Assembly (NCBI RefSeq): GCF_012641395.1
Contig: NZ_JABAIH010000022.1
Location: 1 to 64,000, forward strand
From: Rhizobium sp. P32RR-XVIII
GTDB taxonomy: Bacteria; Pseudomonadota; Alphaproteobacteria; Rhizobiales; Rhizobiaceae
DNA: 64,000 nucleotides
Direction of reading: 5' to 3'
The notes beneath the pieces are model-generated. The model made no database searches, was not told where the DNA came from, and saw only the letters and a program-made list of their open reading frames with translations. How positions within the stretch are numbered: the stretch's first letter is position 1; every line of letters begins with the position of its first letter. Positions 1-8,731 of this stretch are shown piece by piece. A program made the position numbers and the translations under genes.

Positions 1-118
1 TCGCCGCAGCCTGGCTCCAGGCAACGCGCCACGGCGCACCGTAGGCACAGCGGACCTCGAGCTGGCCGGTAACGGTGATGATTTGCAAGAGATGGCTTAG
101 CCAATCGACTTCGGACAT
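1..118 (-). CDS. AraC-family regulator, N-terminal part only
   Basis: An open frame starts at the ATG at 118 (minus strand) and runs off the left edge. Its 39 codons begin MSEVDWLSHLLQ and continue through a TGQLEVRC..GAPWRV segment. This is the typical beginning of AraC-type regulators with an N-terminal cupin_6 sensor domain, where a short helix is followed by a strand ending in a ..APW.. motif. The DNA-binding domain would lie outside the window. The effector is unknown. The assignment rests on a short stretch, so it is moderate. Confidence 0.5.
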   Translation of the reverse strand, partial: MSEVDWLSHLLQIITVTGQLEVRCAYGAPWRVAWSQAAA

Positions 119-687
119 AGGGACCTCGAATCTCGAAACGCACAAGTATCCTATCCTAGTTGCACACCGGCTGGACCGCACATGGACTTGTGTACGATCT
201 GGTCGGATACACGTCGGGGACGTCTGATAGCGAGACTATACGACTGACTCCATACTTATACGTAAGGCGTGAAATGTAATGGCTATCAACGGCTATTGAA
301 GAGAATTGCAGTGGCTATTGGCGGGGAGGTCGATGCTCTGATTGCAGAATCGGCGGAAGAAGGGAGCAAGCACCCTGTCCCGAAAACAATTGGCGACTTC
401 ATCTCGCGTCGTGCATAAAGGGTGCGAAGGCTTGCTGAGCAGGGAGTCTAACGTACCTTTGAAGGTCGGCATTTAGCGCCAAACGACCGGGCAAGGATTC
501 GTATCCGTTCAAAGCGAACACCAATTGAAAAATACTCGGCCATGTTTCGAGGCACACTTTTATATGTGCAAGCTAAAGCAGCTACGGTTCGGTACCTAGA
601 TACGTTGAAGATAAAAAGCAGGAATTTTCAATGGGGCGAAGGCGAGCCGTCCGGAAATCTGTCCGGGTGACGCGATCGGGCCATGGT
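119..687. other. Intergenic stretch without a supported gene
   Basis: About 570 bases lie between the AraC fragment and the end of the aspartase gene. Short open frames exist on both strands but have no recognisable domain and no convincing ribosome binding site. The part from about 240 to 420 can be read as a short open frame ending SRRA, but I cannot assign it. It probably holds the AraC-gene promoter and decayed sequence. Confidence 0.4.
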
Positions 688-2130
688 TTAAATCGTTGAA
701 ACGTTTTGGATAGCGGCCTCGTCGAGGCTGAAGGCTGCGCACGCTTGGACATCCGGATTGAGGAGCCGATCAAGCGTCTCTCGCTCTAGCAGCTGCTTTT
801 CGAGGACGATCTCGTAGACGCCACGCCCAGTCGCGAGCGCCTCGGTGGCGACCGCCGTGGCGGCAGCGTAGCCGATATGCGGATTGAGCGCGGTCGCAAT
901 ACCGATGGATCGCTCCAGTGCGGCACGCATCACCTCGCGGTTGGCGCGAATGTCGCGAACGCAGTTGTCAGCGAGCGAAACGCAGGCCGCCCGCAGATGC
1001 CGCAGGCTGTTGAACAGGCTGTAGGCGATGATCGGTTCGAAGGCGTTGAGCTGCAACTGACCGGCCTCGGCGGCGAAGCTTATCGTGACATCGTTGCCGA
1101 TCACCTCAAACGCCACCTGATTGACCAGTTCGGGAATTACGGGATTAACCTTGCCGGGCATGATCGGCGAGCCCACCTGCCGGGCAGGCAGGCAGATTTC
1201 GGCAAAGCCGGCGCGAGGACCACTGGAAAGAAGCCGCAGATCGTTGCAGATCTTCGAAAGCTTGACAGCGATTCGTTTCAGGACGCCTGACAAATGGACG
1301 AAAGCTCCACAGTCCTGGGTCGCCTCGATGAGATTGACGGCCGTCGTGACCGGAACGTCGGTGATCTCCGCGATATAGGTGCGAACGAGCGAAGCATAAC
1401 CTGGCGGAGCGTTGATTCCAGTGCCGATTGCCGTCGCTCCCATATTGATCTCGCATAAGAGCGATGCGGCCTCCCTAAGGCGAAACTGGTCCTCGGCGAG
1501 CATATGGGCGAAAGCACCGAATTCCTGTCCGAGCGTCATCGGCACGGCGTCCTGCAGCTGGGTTCGCCCGATCTTCACGATGTCCGCAAACTCATCGGCC
1601 TTGCCGGCAAAGGCGATCCGCAAGAGGTCGAGCGCCTGGTCAAGGCGTGTGGCTCCGTTCCAGGCGGCAATCTTCAAAGCCGACGGATAGACGTCGTTGG
1701 TGCTCTGACTCATGTTGACGTGCTCGTTGGGATGCAGGACATGGTAGTCGCCACGGTCATGCCCCATTATTTAGAGGGCGCGGTTGGCGATCACCTCATT
1801 GGCATTCATGTTGGTCGATGTTCCGGCACCGCCCTGGATGAGGTCGACGACAAACTGACCGTGCAGACTGCCGGCCCTGATCTCACGGCAGGCTGCCACA
1901 ATCGCCTGCGTGCGTTCTTCGTCCAGTCGTCCCGACGTGTAGTTTGTGAGCGCCGCCGCCTCCTTGATCGCTGCTAGCGCGAAGATAAGATCAGGGCAGG
2001 ACGAAATCGGTTGGTCGGTGATCTTGAAGTTCTCGGTCGCCCGCAATGTGTGGATACCGAAATATGCCTCGCGAGGAATACCCCGTTCTCCCAATAGATC
2101 GTGCTCGCGCCGCATCTCTCGACCTGACAT
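688..2130 (-). pseudogene. aspA: Aspartate ammonia-lyase (aspartase) broken by one in-frame stop
   Basis: Aspartase converts L-aspartate to fumarate and ammonia. The frame reads as one 480-residue protein, the normal family length, except for a TAA at 1771-1773. The upstream part (119 residues) ends GTSTNMNANEVIANRAL. Three bases after the stop the same frame goes on with IMGHDRGDYH and HPNEHVNMSQSTNDVYP, as in intact aspartases, where a Glu codon usually sits at the stop. The fumarase/aspartase signature loop is present as GSPIMPGKVNP; the first, catalytic Ser is kept while the usual second Ser is Pro. The gene lies 70 bases downstream of a LysR gene on the same strand. Reinitiation at the ATG at 1767 would give only a truncated lyase. 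Family certain; loss of function inferred from the stop. Confidence 0.85.
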
Positions 2131-2200
2131 GCAAATCCCTCCTGTAATCGCAGTCTCTTAGCGCGGCACCTACAGCTGGCCAATTCATATCCGGTCTGAT

Positions 2201-3110
2201 CTATTCCGATGTCGCATAGTCTGGCTTGTCAAAGGTCCCAGCGGCACGCCACACTCTCTCCAAAAACGCACGTGAGCGATTGCGGCTGCGATAGAGGCGG
2301 ATTTCCATCGGCATGTCGGGACCGACGATCATAAGATCCCCTGCCGCGACCTCGCGCCTGACGAGGCTGCGTGGTAGCCAGGCAAGGCCATGCCCCCCCA
2401 ACCGCCATGGACCTCAAGCCTTCCGCCATAGAATTCTCGTTCCGATGGGCAGGAAAAGTTTCCGGAGCTCCCTCGTGGTTCTGCGCGACCGAGGCCATCA
2501 AGCCAAGAAACGAGCCTCTGGAATATTGGAGAAGCGGAAAGGCGCCGCTTTCCTTACCCCATCGGCGGCGATCTGGCGGCGAGGCGACTGCCGACAATGC
2601 GTCATGACCGACGACCTGATGGAGATGCTCTGAAGGATCAAGCGGCATCACCACGCTGGGATTGTGGTAGGTCAAAAGGACATCATATCCGCCATCGATG
2701 AGAGCTTGCACGCAGATGTCGAGATTGTCCGGAAGTACCCTGCTGCGTGTCGGCCCGAATGTGGTCTCCACTTCAGCGAGCCAGGTCGGAAGGAACGTAA
2801 GACATAGCGTATGCAGACCCGTTACTGCGATGCCCTGGCCGTCTGAGACATTGTTGCGGCTTCGAAGATCGGATCGCGCGAGCGCCAGCATGCGGACCAT
2901 CTCTTCCGCGGTCTCTCGAAATTGACGCCCCTCCTCAGTCAAGGAAACCGGATAGGTGCTGCGATCGAGGAGTGGCACACCCAACCACACTTCGAGCGAG
3001 CGGATCCTGCGGCTGAACGCCGACTGGGTGACGTGGCGGGAGATGGCGGACTTCGAAAAATTTCTTGTCTCCGCCAGGACGAGGAAATCCTCGAGCCACT
3101 TCATTTCCAT
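2201..3110 (-). pseudogene. HypT/YjiE-like LysR regulator with a frameshift
   Basis: The N-terminus has a winged helix-turn-helix (about residues 3-62: MKWLEDFLVLAETRNFSKSA, then TQSAFSRRIRSLE, as in E. coli HypT/YjiE), followed by a LysR substrate-binding domain. The frame is lost at a run of seven G (minus strand; 2393-2399). Removing one G lets the protein continue as AVGGHGLAWLPRSLV.. to a stop at 2201, restoring the usual roughly 300-residue length. As read, the product has an aberrant 60-residue tail ending at 2229. It lies directly upstream of aspA on the same strand and would be its natural regulator. The homopolymer indel may be a sequencing error or a real mutation. Confidence 0.75.
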
Positions 3111-3238
3111 CGCGCAGCAACCATCCGAGAAGAAGATCGGGCGATGGGTGGGATCAAGCGGTCGTAAGCGATGCTGGCCGAGCGGCTTGCTCTAGACTTT
3201 GCGCCGGGCCGGCCGCGCCATCGCATGGCATCGCCTCT

Positions 3239-4174
3239 TCAGTTGTCTGCCGAGAGATGCCCACGCCGATACTCGCAGGGTGTCATCCCGATAATGTCGC
3301 GAAACGCATTTCCGAAGGAGCTTTGTCCCGCATAGCCGACTTCCTGTGCAATGCTGGTCAATGAGGCCTGCGTCGTCGACAGAAGTCGGCATGCCACTTC
3401 CATACGCTTTGACAGCTGCCATTGGACGGGAGGCTTGCCGGTGGCACGATGGAAGCCGCGACAGAGGTGCTCCTTGCTGACGCCGAGCAGATCGGCGAGC
3501 TCCTCGAGCCGAACGACGCGATCGAAATTCTCCTCGAGATAGGTGCAAATGCGACGCACCTGCCAGGGAGCAAGTTCCCCTTTGGCCGACGTGGGGTCAT
3601 CATGCCGCAACCCAAGGCTATGTTGGAGCAGTCGCAAAGCAATGAGATTTGCCCGGCTTTCCATCTCGAATTTCGTTGGTCGGTCGGTGGCTTCGAAGGC
3701 GCGGCGGACATAGGATTCGAGATTGAACATCATCTCGGAATCCTCATACATGACGCGGTCGTTTTCCCCGAGATCGCCTTCATCAGGCGCGGGGTAGGCG
3801 GCCAGCCCCGCAACGTCCCGAAGAAATGCTTCGCTGACATAGATGTGGGCAAACCGGATGGCGGAGGGAGCAACAAATCGCAGGTCGCGTCGAGCTGGAT
3901 GCACTGAAAACCCGCGCGGCCGCAAGCGCTCGCGCCTTTCTCTGGCCGAACCCACCCTATGAACCAGCGAGCCCGACAGTCTGAGTGCGATGACGCAGCA
4001 TGGTTGGTGGTCCGGTTGGGCGCTGGTGTCAAACCCCTGAGGCGCGTTCCAGATCGCCACGGGCATTGGCCACGAGGCGTTGATACCGGCCATGTCGACA
4101 AGATCAACGCCTTCTCTTTTTGAAAGTTCGTTCAACGAGACCATGCCATCCTCCCGACTTATGCTCTCCTCCAA
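3239..4174 (-). CDS. AraC-family transcriptional regulator
   Basis: A 311-residue protein with a variable N-terminal sensor half and a C-terminal double helix-turn-helix AraC domain (about residues 205-305; QVRRICTYLEENF, LEELADLLGVSKEHLCRGF, SIAQEVGYAGQSSFGNAFR, MTPCEYRR). The N-terminal part is a cupin-like beta domain of the kind that follows small molecules. It lies about 100 bases downstream of the periplasmic binding protein gene on the same strand and near the catabolic island, so it may control that uptake system. This is inference from position; the effector is not known. Confidence 0.85.
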   Translation of the reverse strand: MEESISREDGMVSLNELSKREGVDLVDMAGINASWPMPVAIWNAPQGFDTSAQPDHQPCCVIALRLSGSLVHRVGSARERRERLRPRGFSVHPARRDLRFVAPSAIRFAHIYVSEAFLRDVAGLAAYPAPDEGDLGENDRVMYEDSEMMFNLESYVRRAFEATDRPTKFEMESRANLIALRLLQHSLGLRHDDPTSAKGELAPWQVRRICTYLEENFDRVVRLEELADLLGVSKEHLCRGFHRATGKPPVQWQLSKRMEVACRLLSTTQASLTSIAQEVGYAGQSSFGNAFRDIIGMTPCEYRRGHLSADN

Positions 4175-4275
4175 TGTTTCTTATCGGTTACATTAACATG
4201 TCATAATTCTGCAGCAATCCCTCGGCGTCGCGCCATCCTCCGTGCCGCGATTAAGCGAGCACGGAAGCGGTCGGT

Positions 4276-5481
4276 TCATTGGGTCACGAGTGGGCAAGTG
4301 CTTTCGGCGAGGGGGCGAACCGCCTGATCACCGGGAATGGTTCTGATAATATTGTAGTAATCCCAGGGATAGCGCACTTCGCTCGGCTTTTTGACCTGGG
4401 CCAGATACATGTCATGGACCAGACGCCCGTCCGCCCGGATATATCCGTCATCTGCGAAAATATCGTGGACGCGCGTTTCGCGCATTTTTTGGGCGACCCG
4501 TTCTGGATTGTCGTCCTTCAGCGCTTCGACGGCCTGAAGATAGTGTGTGACGGCAGAGTAGACGCCGGCTTGCGCCATCGAAGGCATTGCGCCGTGCTTT
4601 GCAAAGAAGCGTTTAGACCATTCCCGCGTCTTATCGGTTCGGTCCCAGTAGAAACCTGTCGTCAGCACCAGGCCCTGGGCGCTTTCGAGGCCAATTCCGT
4701 GGATATCAGTGATGAACACCGCGAGGCCGGCCAGCTTGGTTCCACTGGCGCCGACGCCGAATTCCGCAAACTGCTTGACCGCGTTGACAGTATCCGAGCC
4801 GCCATTGGCAAGGGCAACGACGTCGGGATTCGCCCCCTGGGCCTGCAGGATGAAGGAGGAGAGGTCCGGCGTGTTGATGGGGTGCTTGGTGACGCCGACG
4901 ACGGTACCGCCGCCAGCCGTGACGACCTTGCTGATGTCGGCCGCCATCGTCTGTCCGAAGGCGTAGTCAGCGGCGATAATGAACCATTTCTTCGAACCCT
5001 CGTCGAGCAGTGCCCGACCGGTCGAAGCAGCGACCGAGTACGTGTCCCAGACCCATTGGAAGCTGGTCGGTATGCAGCCCTTACCGGTGAGGTCGGCCGT
5101 CCCGGCGGCCGCGTAGATCACCAGTTTTTTCCGTTCCTTGGCAATCGCTTGAACTGCTAGCGCAACCGATGAATTCGGAACATCAAGGACGAGATCGACA
5201 CCATCTTCGTCATACCATTTGCGCACGATGGTGGACCCTAGGTCGGGCTTGTTCTGATGGTCCGCTGTGATGACATCGATCGGTATACCGGCGACCTTTC
5301 CTCCGAAATCCTCGACGGCCAAGCGTGCCGCGACCGCGCCGCCCGGCCCGGAGAGCGCGGAGAACATGCCGGAATAGTCCGTCATAACGCCGATCCGCAC
5401 GACACCGTCGGTGATTTCCGCATTGGCGCTGGTGGCGCCGAGAAGGCCGCATACCAGCAAAGTCAGCGTGAGTTTTTTCAT
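4276..5481 (-). CDS. LivK-type periplasmic substrate-binding protein
   Basis: A 401-residue extracellular ligand-binding protein of the branched-chain amino acid/amide/aromatic acid class (Peripla_BP_6). Residues 1-21 form a signal peptide (MKKLTLTLLVCGLLGATSANA). The mature part shows typical stretches DGVVRIGVMTDYSGMFSALSGPG near the N-terminus and WDTYSVAASTGRALLDEG and DYAFGQTMA in the middle. Members of this subclass often bind aromatic acids rather than amino acids. It is transcribed away from the catabolic genes that start at 5683. It is the only binding protein near livGFHM (12831-16242), which lacks one of its own, so it probably serves that importer. Confidence 0.85.
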   Translation of the reverse strand: MKKLTLTLLVCGLLGATSANAEITDGVVRIGVMTDYSGMFSALSGPGGAVAARLAVEDFGGKVAGIPIDVITADHQNKPDLGSTIVRKWYDEDGVDLVLDVPNSSVALAVQAIAKERKKLVIYAAAGTADLTGKGCIPTSFQWVWDTYSVAASTGRALLDEGSKKWFIIAADYAFGQTMAADISKVVTAGGGTVVGVTKHPINTPDLSSFILQAQGANPDVVALANGGSDTVNAVKQFAEFGVGASGTKLAGLAVFITDIHGIGLESAQGLVLTTGFYWDRTDKTREWSKRFFAKHGAMPSMAQAGVYSAVTHYLQAVEALKDDNPERVAQKMRETRVHDIFADDGYIRADGRLVHDMYLAQVKKPSEVRYPWDYYNIIRTIPGDQAVRPLAESTCPLVTQ

Positions 5482-5682
5482 GTCCGTTCCCCAACTGTAT
5501 TTGTTGCCGCCATTATGAAGGCAGCAGCGAACGTGTTGCGCAACAGGCCGTGGGGACGTTTGCGGCTCCTCCAGCCATTTCGTGTCAATCGCGCGAAAAA
5601 CGCATCAATCCGGCGCAAACGGCCTTCAGGGTTATCAATAGCATTGGCCGCCATCGAACGATCCGCACGAAGGGGAGAAGAG
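5482..5682. promoter_or_regulatory. Divergent promoter region of binding protein and catabolic genes
   Basis: Two hundred bases separate the start of the minus-strand binding protein gene from the plus-strand DUF4863 gene. Both genes must have their promoters here. A good ribosome binding site (GGGGAGAAGAG) precedes the ATG at 5683 and decides that start over an upstream open frame that overlaps the binding protein gene. I could not define a clear operator by eye. Confidence 0.5.
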
Positions 5683-6186
5683 ATGATCAACGACGATGGC
5701 CTTCCAACCGGAACACATAAACCGGCACTCATGAACCATCTGGAGCGGCTTGTCGCTTTTATCGGCGGCAGTCCGTTGAACGAAGAACTCGAGAAGCGTT
5801 TGAACCGCGACTATGGGCCGGAAACCGCCCGTTTCCAGGAAATGAAGCAACTGCTGCGAAGCGGTATCGAAGAGAACTGGGCCTGCTATCAGGTTATCGA
5901 CGGAGCGGACTACCGGCGCGGGCGCCTCGGCATTGCGGCCGATGGTGTCCACGATTTCGTGATCGAGAGCGCCAGGCTCAAGGACGTCAAGGGCAAGTAT
6001 CACAAGCATCCCCTCGGCGAGATCAATATGATCCAGCCCGTCGATCCGCAAAGCCGGTTCTGCGACACGGGCGAGGGGTGGAAGGTCTTCCCGCCGGGAA
6101 CGAGCCACTATCCGACAGTCTCGGGCGGCACCTGCACCTTCATATTCCTGCTTCCGAAGGGCGAGATCGAATATCATGAAGATTGA
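5683..6186 (+). CDS. 4-/2-hydroxylaminobenzoate lyase/mutase-like protein (DUF4863)
   Basis: A 167-residue protein resembling the DUF4863 family, which contains the hydroxylaminobenzoate lyase PnbB of 4-nitrobenzoate degradation; the 2-hydroxylaminobenzoate mutase NbaB of the 2-nitrobenzoate pathway has nearly the same size. These enzymes turn hydroxylaminobenzoates into protocatechuate or 3-hydroxyanthranilate. Conserved-looking stretches are ENWACYQVIDGADYRRGRL, KGKYHKHPLGEINMIQP and FPPGTSHYPTVSGG, suggesting a cupin-like fold with His residues in the site. It is the first gene of a tight set: the next ORF overlaps it by 11 bases. Family placement is from recall; the exact substrate is inferred from the 3-hydroxyanthranilate dioxygenase gene 3.5 kb downstream. 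Confidence 0.7.
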   Translation: MINDDGLPTGTHKPALMNHLERLVAFIGGSPLNEELEKRLNRDYGPETARFQEMKQLLRSGIEENWACYQVIDGADYRRGRLGIAADGVHDFVIESARLKDVKGKYHKHPLGEINMIQPVDPQSRFCDTGEGWKVFPPGTSHYPTVSGGTCTFIFLLPKGEIEYHED

Positions 6187-6796
6187 GATGTTGGAGCAAC
6201 GGTCCGATCGACCGCTCGCCGGAAACGTGCTGGCGATTTGCGGAAGTGTTCGGCGGGGTTCATGGAATGGACTGTTGCTGCGCTTCATGTCCGACCTCTT
6301 GCGCATACAGGGCGTCGCTGTTCAGACGATCTCGCTTCGCGACTACGTGCTACCGTTTTACGATGGCGACCTCGAGGCTGAAGACGGCGTGCCTGCCGCG
6401 GCGATCGAACTACGTGAGCTGATCGACGAACATGACGGTCTCTTGATTGCCTGCCCGGAATATAACGGATCGGTCACGCCGATCCTGAAGAATATGATCG
6501 ATTGGTGCTCGCGTCCAACCGAGGGCCTCGGCGGCTTGGCGCCATTCCAACTCAAGCCGGTTTTGATCGTCGGCACTTCGATTGGGCCTTTCGGCGCTCT
6601 GCGGGCCATCAGTCATCTGAGGGCCATTCTTAGCAAAATGGGCGCTCTGGTGATGCCAGAGGATCTGGCGGTGCCCAATGCACCAGCCGCCTTATCCGAG
6701 GAGGGCTTTTCCGATCAGAATTTGTCGATTGCCGCAACGCGGTTGTCGGCGATGATGGTCACCCAGTTGGGACGGATCAGAGAGGCAAGAGCATGA
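6176..6796 (+). CDS. NADPH-dependent FMN reductase family protein
   Basis: A 206-residue flavodoxin-like protein of the NADPH-dependent FMN/quinone reductase family (ChrR/SsuE type). Near the N-terminus a phosphate-binding loop reads ICGSVRRGSWNGLLLR, and the middle has the family hallmark CPEYNGSVTPILKNMIDWCS that binds FMN. The gene overlaps the DUF4863 gene by 11 bases and the next gene by 4 bases, so the three are co-translated. In this setting it could supply reduced flavin or itself reduce a nitro or quinone group. Family confident; role inferred. Confidence 0.85.
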   Translation: MKIEMLEQRSDRPLAGNVLAICGSVRRGSWNGLLLRFMSDLLRIQGVAVQTISLRDYVLPFYDGDLEAEDGVPAAAIELRELIDEHDGLLIACPEYNGSVTPILKNMIDWCSRPTEGLGGLAPFQLKPVLIVGTSIGPFGALRAISHLRAILSKMGALVMPEDLAVPNAPAALSEEGFSDQNLSIAATRLSAMMVTQLGRIREARA

Positions 6797-7440
6797 CCGA
6801 CTTCGCAATGGCTGATCTGAGCTTACGCGAACGCTATTGGCTTATCACTGGAAGCGTGGGGCCTCGTCCGATCGCGCTTGTCACGAGCCTTCGGGCGGAT
6901 GGCAAATGCAATGCGGCGCCTTTCAGCGCCTTCAACTATATGTGCGAGGAACCGCCGCTTTTTGCCATCGGCATCGATCTGTATGGCGACGAGAGCCATC
7001 GCTGCGGCGAGCGTAAAGACACCTTCAACAATATCGAGGCGGGCGGTGAGTTCGTCGTCAATATGGTCGACGAAGCTATCCTTGGCCCCGCCGTCCACTG
7101 CGGGACGGATCATCCGGCCGAGGTATCCGAGGTCGAGGCAGTGGGGCTGACGCTCGCGCCATCCCTGACGGTTGCAGTGCCACGAATAAAGGAAGCCCCG
7201 ATTGCCTGGGAATGCAAGCTCTTCAAAGTACTGGAGGTTGGCCGTTTCAGAAGCATCGTGCTTGGCGAGATCGTCAGCATGCATTTCCGCGACGACCTCG
7301 TCGACGAGGAGAAGGTCCGCGTCCGGGTTGATCGATATCACCCGATCGGACGCCTTGGCGGGCCGACCTATTGCCGGACGGAAGACCGCATGATCGTGCC
7401 GGTTCCTCCCTTTAATCAAGAAGGCAAGCCGCGCGTTTGA
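6793..7440 (+). CDS. Flavin reductase-like FMN-binding protein (NbaA-like candidate nitroreductase)
   Basis: A 215-residue split-barrel flavoprotein of the flavin reductase-like family. The start region ITGSVGPRPIALVTSL and NAAPFSAFNYMCEEPPL is the typical FMN-binding part, with VVNMVDEAI following. NbaA, the 2-nitrobenzoate nitroreductase of the nba pathway, is to my recollection of this family and of similar size, and the gene just upstream resembles the enzyme for the next step. The ATG overlaps the stop of the FMN reductase gene (ATGA). Ordinary flavin reductases of this fold act in many other roles, so the nitroreductase role is an inference from context. Confidence 0.75.
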   Translation: MTDFAMADLSLRERYWLITGSVGPRPIALVTSLRADGKCNAAPFSAFNYMCEEPPLFAIGIDLYGDESHRCGERKDTFNNIEAGGEFVVNMVDEAILGPAVHCGTDHPAEVSEVEAVGLTLAPSLTVAVPRIKEAPIAWECKLFKVLEVGRFRSIVLGEIVSMHFRDDLVDEEKVRVRVDRYHPIGRLGGPTYCRTEDRMIVPVPPFNQEGKPRV

Positions 7441-7476
7441 GGTCCGCTTCCCAAGATCGACGTGGGATTGACAGGG

Positions 7477-8442
7477 TTATTTTTGGTCGGCGTCCGAGGA
7501 CACGCCGAGCTTGAGCGTTTCCTCGCCTGTCCCCGACGGAGCAGGCGCCAGCCGCCTGGCGCAGCGCCTCACCACCGTTTCGAATGCCAACAATGCCGGT
7601 GACTTCGATCTATCGCTCGGACGAATCATGATGATATCGCGGACAATCGACGGATGAAGCAACGGCTTTGCAAGCACCGTGTCCATCTCGACGGCACGCG
7701 CGTAGGTAGGAAGAACGGCGACGCCGAGGCCTGCACGCACCAGCGCGAGCGCGGTGGTGATCTGCGTGACTTCATAAGCTGGTTCCAATGCCACCCGGAC
7801 ATGTTCGAAGCCGACTTCGACGAGCAGCCGAATGCCGCTATCGCGCGTGAGCGTGATCAAGGGTTGACCGGCGAGCTCCTCCCAGTCGACGCTTTGGCGG
7901 TCGGCAAAGCTGCTGGTGTGGTTGCAAAACACCATAAGTTGGTCATGCGTCAGGGTCGATCGTTCGATGTTTCGTTCGAGAGCGGAGAAGGTCCCAATAC
8001 CGCAGTCAACCTGACCGTTGCGAACGGCTTCGACGATAATGTCGCTGCGCGCATCCATGATGCCGATCTTCAAGCCTGGATAGTCACGGTGGAGCTCGGC
8101 GATCGCCTGCGGCAACATCACCGCTGCCAGCAAAGGCGGAGCGGCAACCAGAAGACGGCCGCGTTTGCGCTGGGCGATCTCCCCGGCATTGGCGATCGCC
8201 GCCTGCAGATCCTCGATGATCTTCGCGCTCGCGCCCTGGAATTCCCGACCCGCCTCGGTGAGTTCAACCCGCCGGGTGGTCCTGTCGAGCAGCCGCAATC
8301 CGAGCTCGGCCTCGAGATCGCGCACAAGGGCGGACAGTGCAGGCTGGGCAACCCGCAACGCCTCGGCGGCCTTGGTAAAATTGCCCCATTCGACGACTGC
8401 CAGGAATGCCTCGATCTGACGAAGGGAAACGGCCATGTCCAC
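7477..8442 (-). CDS. LysR-family transcriptional regulator of the catabolic island
   Basis: A 321-residue LysR regulator: winged helix-turn-helix at residues 4-62 (SLRQIEAFLAVVEWGNFTKAAEALRVAQPALSALVRDLE in outline), then a two-lobed effector domain. It is convergent with the flavoprotein gene ending at 7440 and divergent from the aldolase gene at 8732, the classical layout for a LysR regulator of an aromatic pathway (as NbaR in nba clusters). The intergenic region holds an inverted repeat fitting a LysR box at 8452-8467. The inducer is probably a pathway intermediate, by analogy only. Confidence 0.88.
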   Translation of the reverse strand: MDMAVSLRQIEAFLAVVEWGNFTKAAEALRVAQPALSALVRDLEAELGLRLLDRTTRRVELTEAGREFQGASAKIIEDLQAAIANAGEIAQRKRGRLLVAAPPLLAAVMLPQAIAELHRDYPGLKIGIMDARSDIIVEAVRNGQVDCGIGTFSALERNIERSTLTHDQLMVFCNHTSSFADRQSVDWEELAGQPLITLTRDSGIRLLVEVGFEHVRVALEPAYEVTQITTALALVRAGLGVAVLPTYARAVEMDTVLAKPLLHPSIVRDIIMIRPSDRSKSPALLAFETVVRRCARRLAPAPSGTGEETLKLGVSSDADQK

Positions 8443-8451
8443 TCCAATTCA

Positions 8452-8467
8452 TAAGAAAATCCTCTTA
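8452..8467. promoter_or_regulatory. Possible LysR operator, TAAGA-N6-TCTTA
   Basis: An inverted repeat TAAGA AAATCC TCTTA lies 10-25 bases upstream of the LysR start, inside the 289-base divergent region shared with the aldolase gene. Its form agrees with the T-N11-A rule for LysR boxes. The position fits autoregulation and control of the divergent operon, but no experiment or second copy supports it. Confidence 0.4.
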
Positions 8468-8731
8468 ATTAATATCAATACCCCGCATTGTTGTATAGCT
8501 GCAAGGATGAGAACATCATCTCGTTCGAAAGCGGGGAGGAGCAACGCGCGATGAACGAAACCGTTGCCGACGCGGCTCTCGAAGCCCAATCGCAATCTCT
8601 CGACGGTCATTGCCCGGCTCCGACAAATGCCGGCGAGTGCCGCCAATGCCGCCGGCCATGCCCCCAGTTCCTGGCCGGCGGCGCGGACACGGCCAATCCA
8701 GTGGTCTCGATAAGAAACGAAGGTAGGTTCA

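Noticed and set aside
5257..5682. Long upstream extension of the DUF4863 gene frame
   Set aside because: It overlaps the divergent binding protein gene and lacks domain similarity; the ATG at 5683 has a good ribosome binding site and gives the family length.
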